From DATFLL01 sp035267785 (lineage in GTDB: Bacteria; Pseudomonadota; Gammaproteobacteria; DATFLL01), in NCBI GenBank assembly GCA_035267785.1, contig DATFLL010000122.1:1-7557 (forward strand): a DNA stretch of 7,557 bases, in the 5' to 3' direction. Each line of letters begins with the position of its first letter. The stretch's first letter is position 1. A program made the position numbers and the translations under genes. Positions 6,913 through 7,557 of this stretch are shown here, one piece after another. The notes under the pieces were generated by a model. The model saw only the letters and a program-made list of their open reading frames with translations, was not told where the DNA came from and searched no databases.

Positions 6913-7206
6913 ATGAGTGAACAATCGGAAGAGTTCGGCGGCGTCCTGGAGGCCGTGGCGAGCCTCGTCGAGGCAGACCCACGCTCCGGCCAGTCGCTGT
7001 TGTTCTATGCCCTGCTCAAGACCCTGGATACCGAGCAGGGCGGGCACATGTACATGCTGCGCAAACTGCGCGAGCTCAGCCCGGAGAATCGCCGGCTGGC
7101 CTACGGGCTGATGGAGCTCATGGCGCAGGAGGCCAATTGCGGCGCGACCTGGGAGGATACCCTGGCCCGCGTCGACGAGGCCATCCGCGGCCGCCGCTAC
7201 CAATAA
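6913..7206 (+). CDS. Small protein of unknown function (97 aa)
   Basis: I do not recognise this protein. It starts MSEQSEEF and ends AIRGRRYQ. It has 16 acidic and 11 basic (K/R) residues, so it is mildly acidic overall, with an acidic start and a basic end (RGRRYQ). No signal peptide, membrane segment or metal-binding cluster is visible; there is one cysteine (Cys76) and one tryptophan (Trp80). Its composition, with few breakers apart from Pro23, Gly43-Gly44 and Pro57, suggests a compact bundle of three to four helices, with a methionine- and leucine-rich stretch at 45-71. Codon choice is GC-rich like its neighbours. The ATG lies 27 nt after the T-run of the fba terminator and has no visible Shine-Dalgarno sequence or convincing promoter. 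The Sel1-repeat gene begins 5 nt after its stop, so the two are probably cotranscribed and perhaps translationally coupled. A real gene is likely but not proven. Confidence 0.7.
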   Translation: MSEQSEEFGGVLEAVASLVEADPRSGQSLLFYALLKTLDTEQGGHMYMLRKLRELSPENRRLAYGLMELMAQEANCGATWEDTLARVDEAIRGRRYQ

Positions 7207-7211
7207 GCCCC

Positions 7212-7557
7212 ATGTCCATGGACGCCGATCAGCGTTTCGCTCTGCTGCGTGAGGACGCCGAGCGCGGCGTGGCGCGTGCCCAGCGCCACCTTGCCAACCG
7301 TTATCTGCGCGGCCGCGGCGTGGCGCGCGACCCCGCGTTAGCGGCTCAATGGATGCGCCGGGCCGCCGAGCAGCGCTTTCCACCGGCCATGCGTGCCTGG
7401 GGCGAGTATCTGGAGCAGGGAGTGGCCGGCCCGGCCGATCCCGCCGCCGCCGCGCTCTGGTACCGCCGGGCCGCCGCGCATGGCGACCCCCTCGCCCGCG
7501 ACCTTCTGGCGCGGCTGGAGGCCGCCGGTCAGCCGCCGACCCCGCCGGGGTCCGGAT
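7212..7557 (+). CDS. Sel1-repeat (SLR) protein, 3'-truncated by the window edge
   Basis: An ATG at 7212 opens a frame that stays open to the window end, giving 115 visible residues. Residues 21-56 and 57-92 are two Sel1-like repeats, a TPR-related helix-turn-helix solenoid. The first shows the typical A-x-x-x-L-x-x-x-Y-x-x-G-x-GV-x-x-D-x-x-x-A-x-x-W-x-x-x-AA order (YLRGRGVARDP, then QWMRRAA). The second is YLEQGVAGPADP then LWYRRAAAHGD. A third helix start (PLARDLLARLE) runs into a proline-rich segment from residue 107 (QPPTPPG). SLR proteins usually act as protein-binding scaffolds; the partner cannot be read here. No signal peptide is seen at this start, so a cytoplasmic location is likelier than the periplasmic one common in the family. 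There is no Shine-Dalgarno sequence before ATG 7212 or the alternative ATG 7218. The start lies 5 nt after the upstream stop, which points to translational coupling. Confidence 0.8.
   Translation, partial: MSMDADQRFALLREDAERGVARAQRHLANRYLRGRGVARDPALAAQWMRRAAEQRFPPAMRAWGEYLEQGVAGPADPAAAALWYRRAAAHGDPLARDLLARLEAAGQPPTPPGSG

Noticed and set aside
1..7557. CRISPR array, tRNA/rRNA genes, insertion sequence, prophage or toxin-antitoxin system
   Set aside because: No spaced direct repeats, cloverleaf patterns, transposase motifs or terminal repeats of an IS were seen. The window is nearly filled by housekeeping genes.

Overview
The window is a GC-rich (roughly two-thirds G+C by eye) stretch of bacterial chromosome, coding almost wholly on the + strand. 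Its proteins resemble gammaproteobacterial homologues closely: transketolase, GAPDH, phosphoglycerate kinase and pyruvate kinase can be aligned by eye with the E. coli proteins over long runs. The aldolase is a class II enzyme of the type found in Calvin-cycle operons. A transketolase-gap-pgk-pyk-aldolase order is typical of autotrophic or methylotrophic Gammaproteobacteria (purple sulfur and sulfur-oxidising lineages among others). That lineage is inferred from general knowledge; no taxonomic marker is present.

Layout: positions 1-1596 hold the C-terminal four-fifths of transketolase (tkt/cbbT), with its 5' end outside the window. After a 92-nt gap containing a perfect GC hairpin comes gap (1689-2690). 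A 185-nt gap then carries an unusual inverted element built of 7-nt-phased CAAGT units around a 14-bp perfect hairpin. pgk (2876-4057) and pyk (4119-5564) follow, 61 nt apart. A 177-nt gap that switches abruptly from very GC-rich to AT-rich leads into an excellent Shine-Dalgarno sequence and fba/cbbA (5742-6830). A strong intrinsic terminator at 6857-6886 closes the set. Beyond it, a 97-codon gene of unknown function (6913-7206) is followed 5 nt later by the start of a Sel1-repeat protein (7212 to beyond the window end).

Together the five enzymes cover the interconversion of triose, hexose and pentose phosphates. PGK and GAPDH reduce 3-phosphoglycerate to glyceraldehyde-3-phosphate in the Calvin cycle, or run the other way in glycolysis. 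Aldolase and transketolase rebuild sugar phosphates towards ribulose-5-phosphate. Pyruvate kinase is the one step with no place in the Calvin cycle and opens an exit to pyruvate. The common orientation and the single clear terminator after fba suggest one operon, whose promoter lies upstream of the window. The structured intergenic regions may adjust expression gene by gene.

The core is ordinary central metabolism and I do not see a new defence, mobile or secretion system. The parts least explained are the heptamer-phased palindrome between gap and pgk, and the small orphan gene plus Sel1 gene pair after the terminator, both lacking visible ribosome binding sites.
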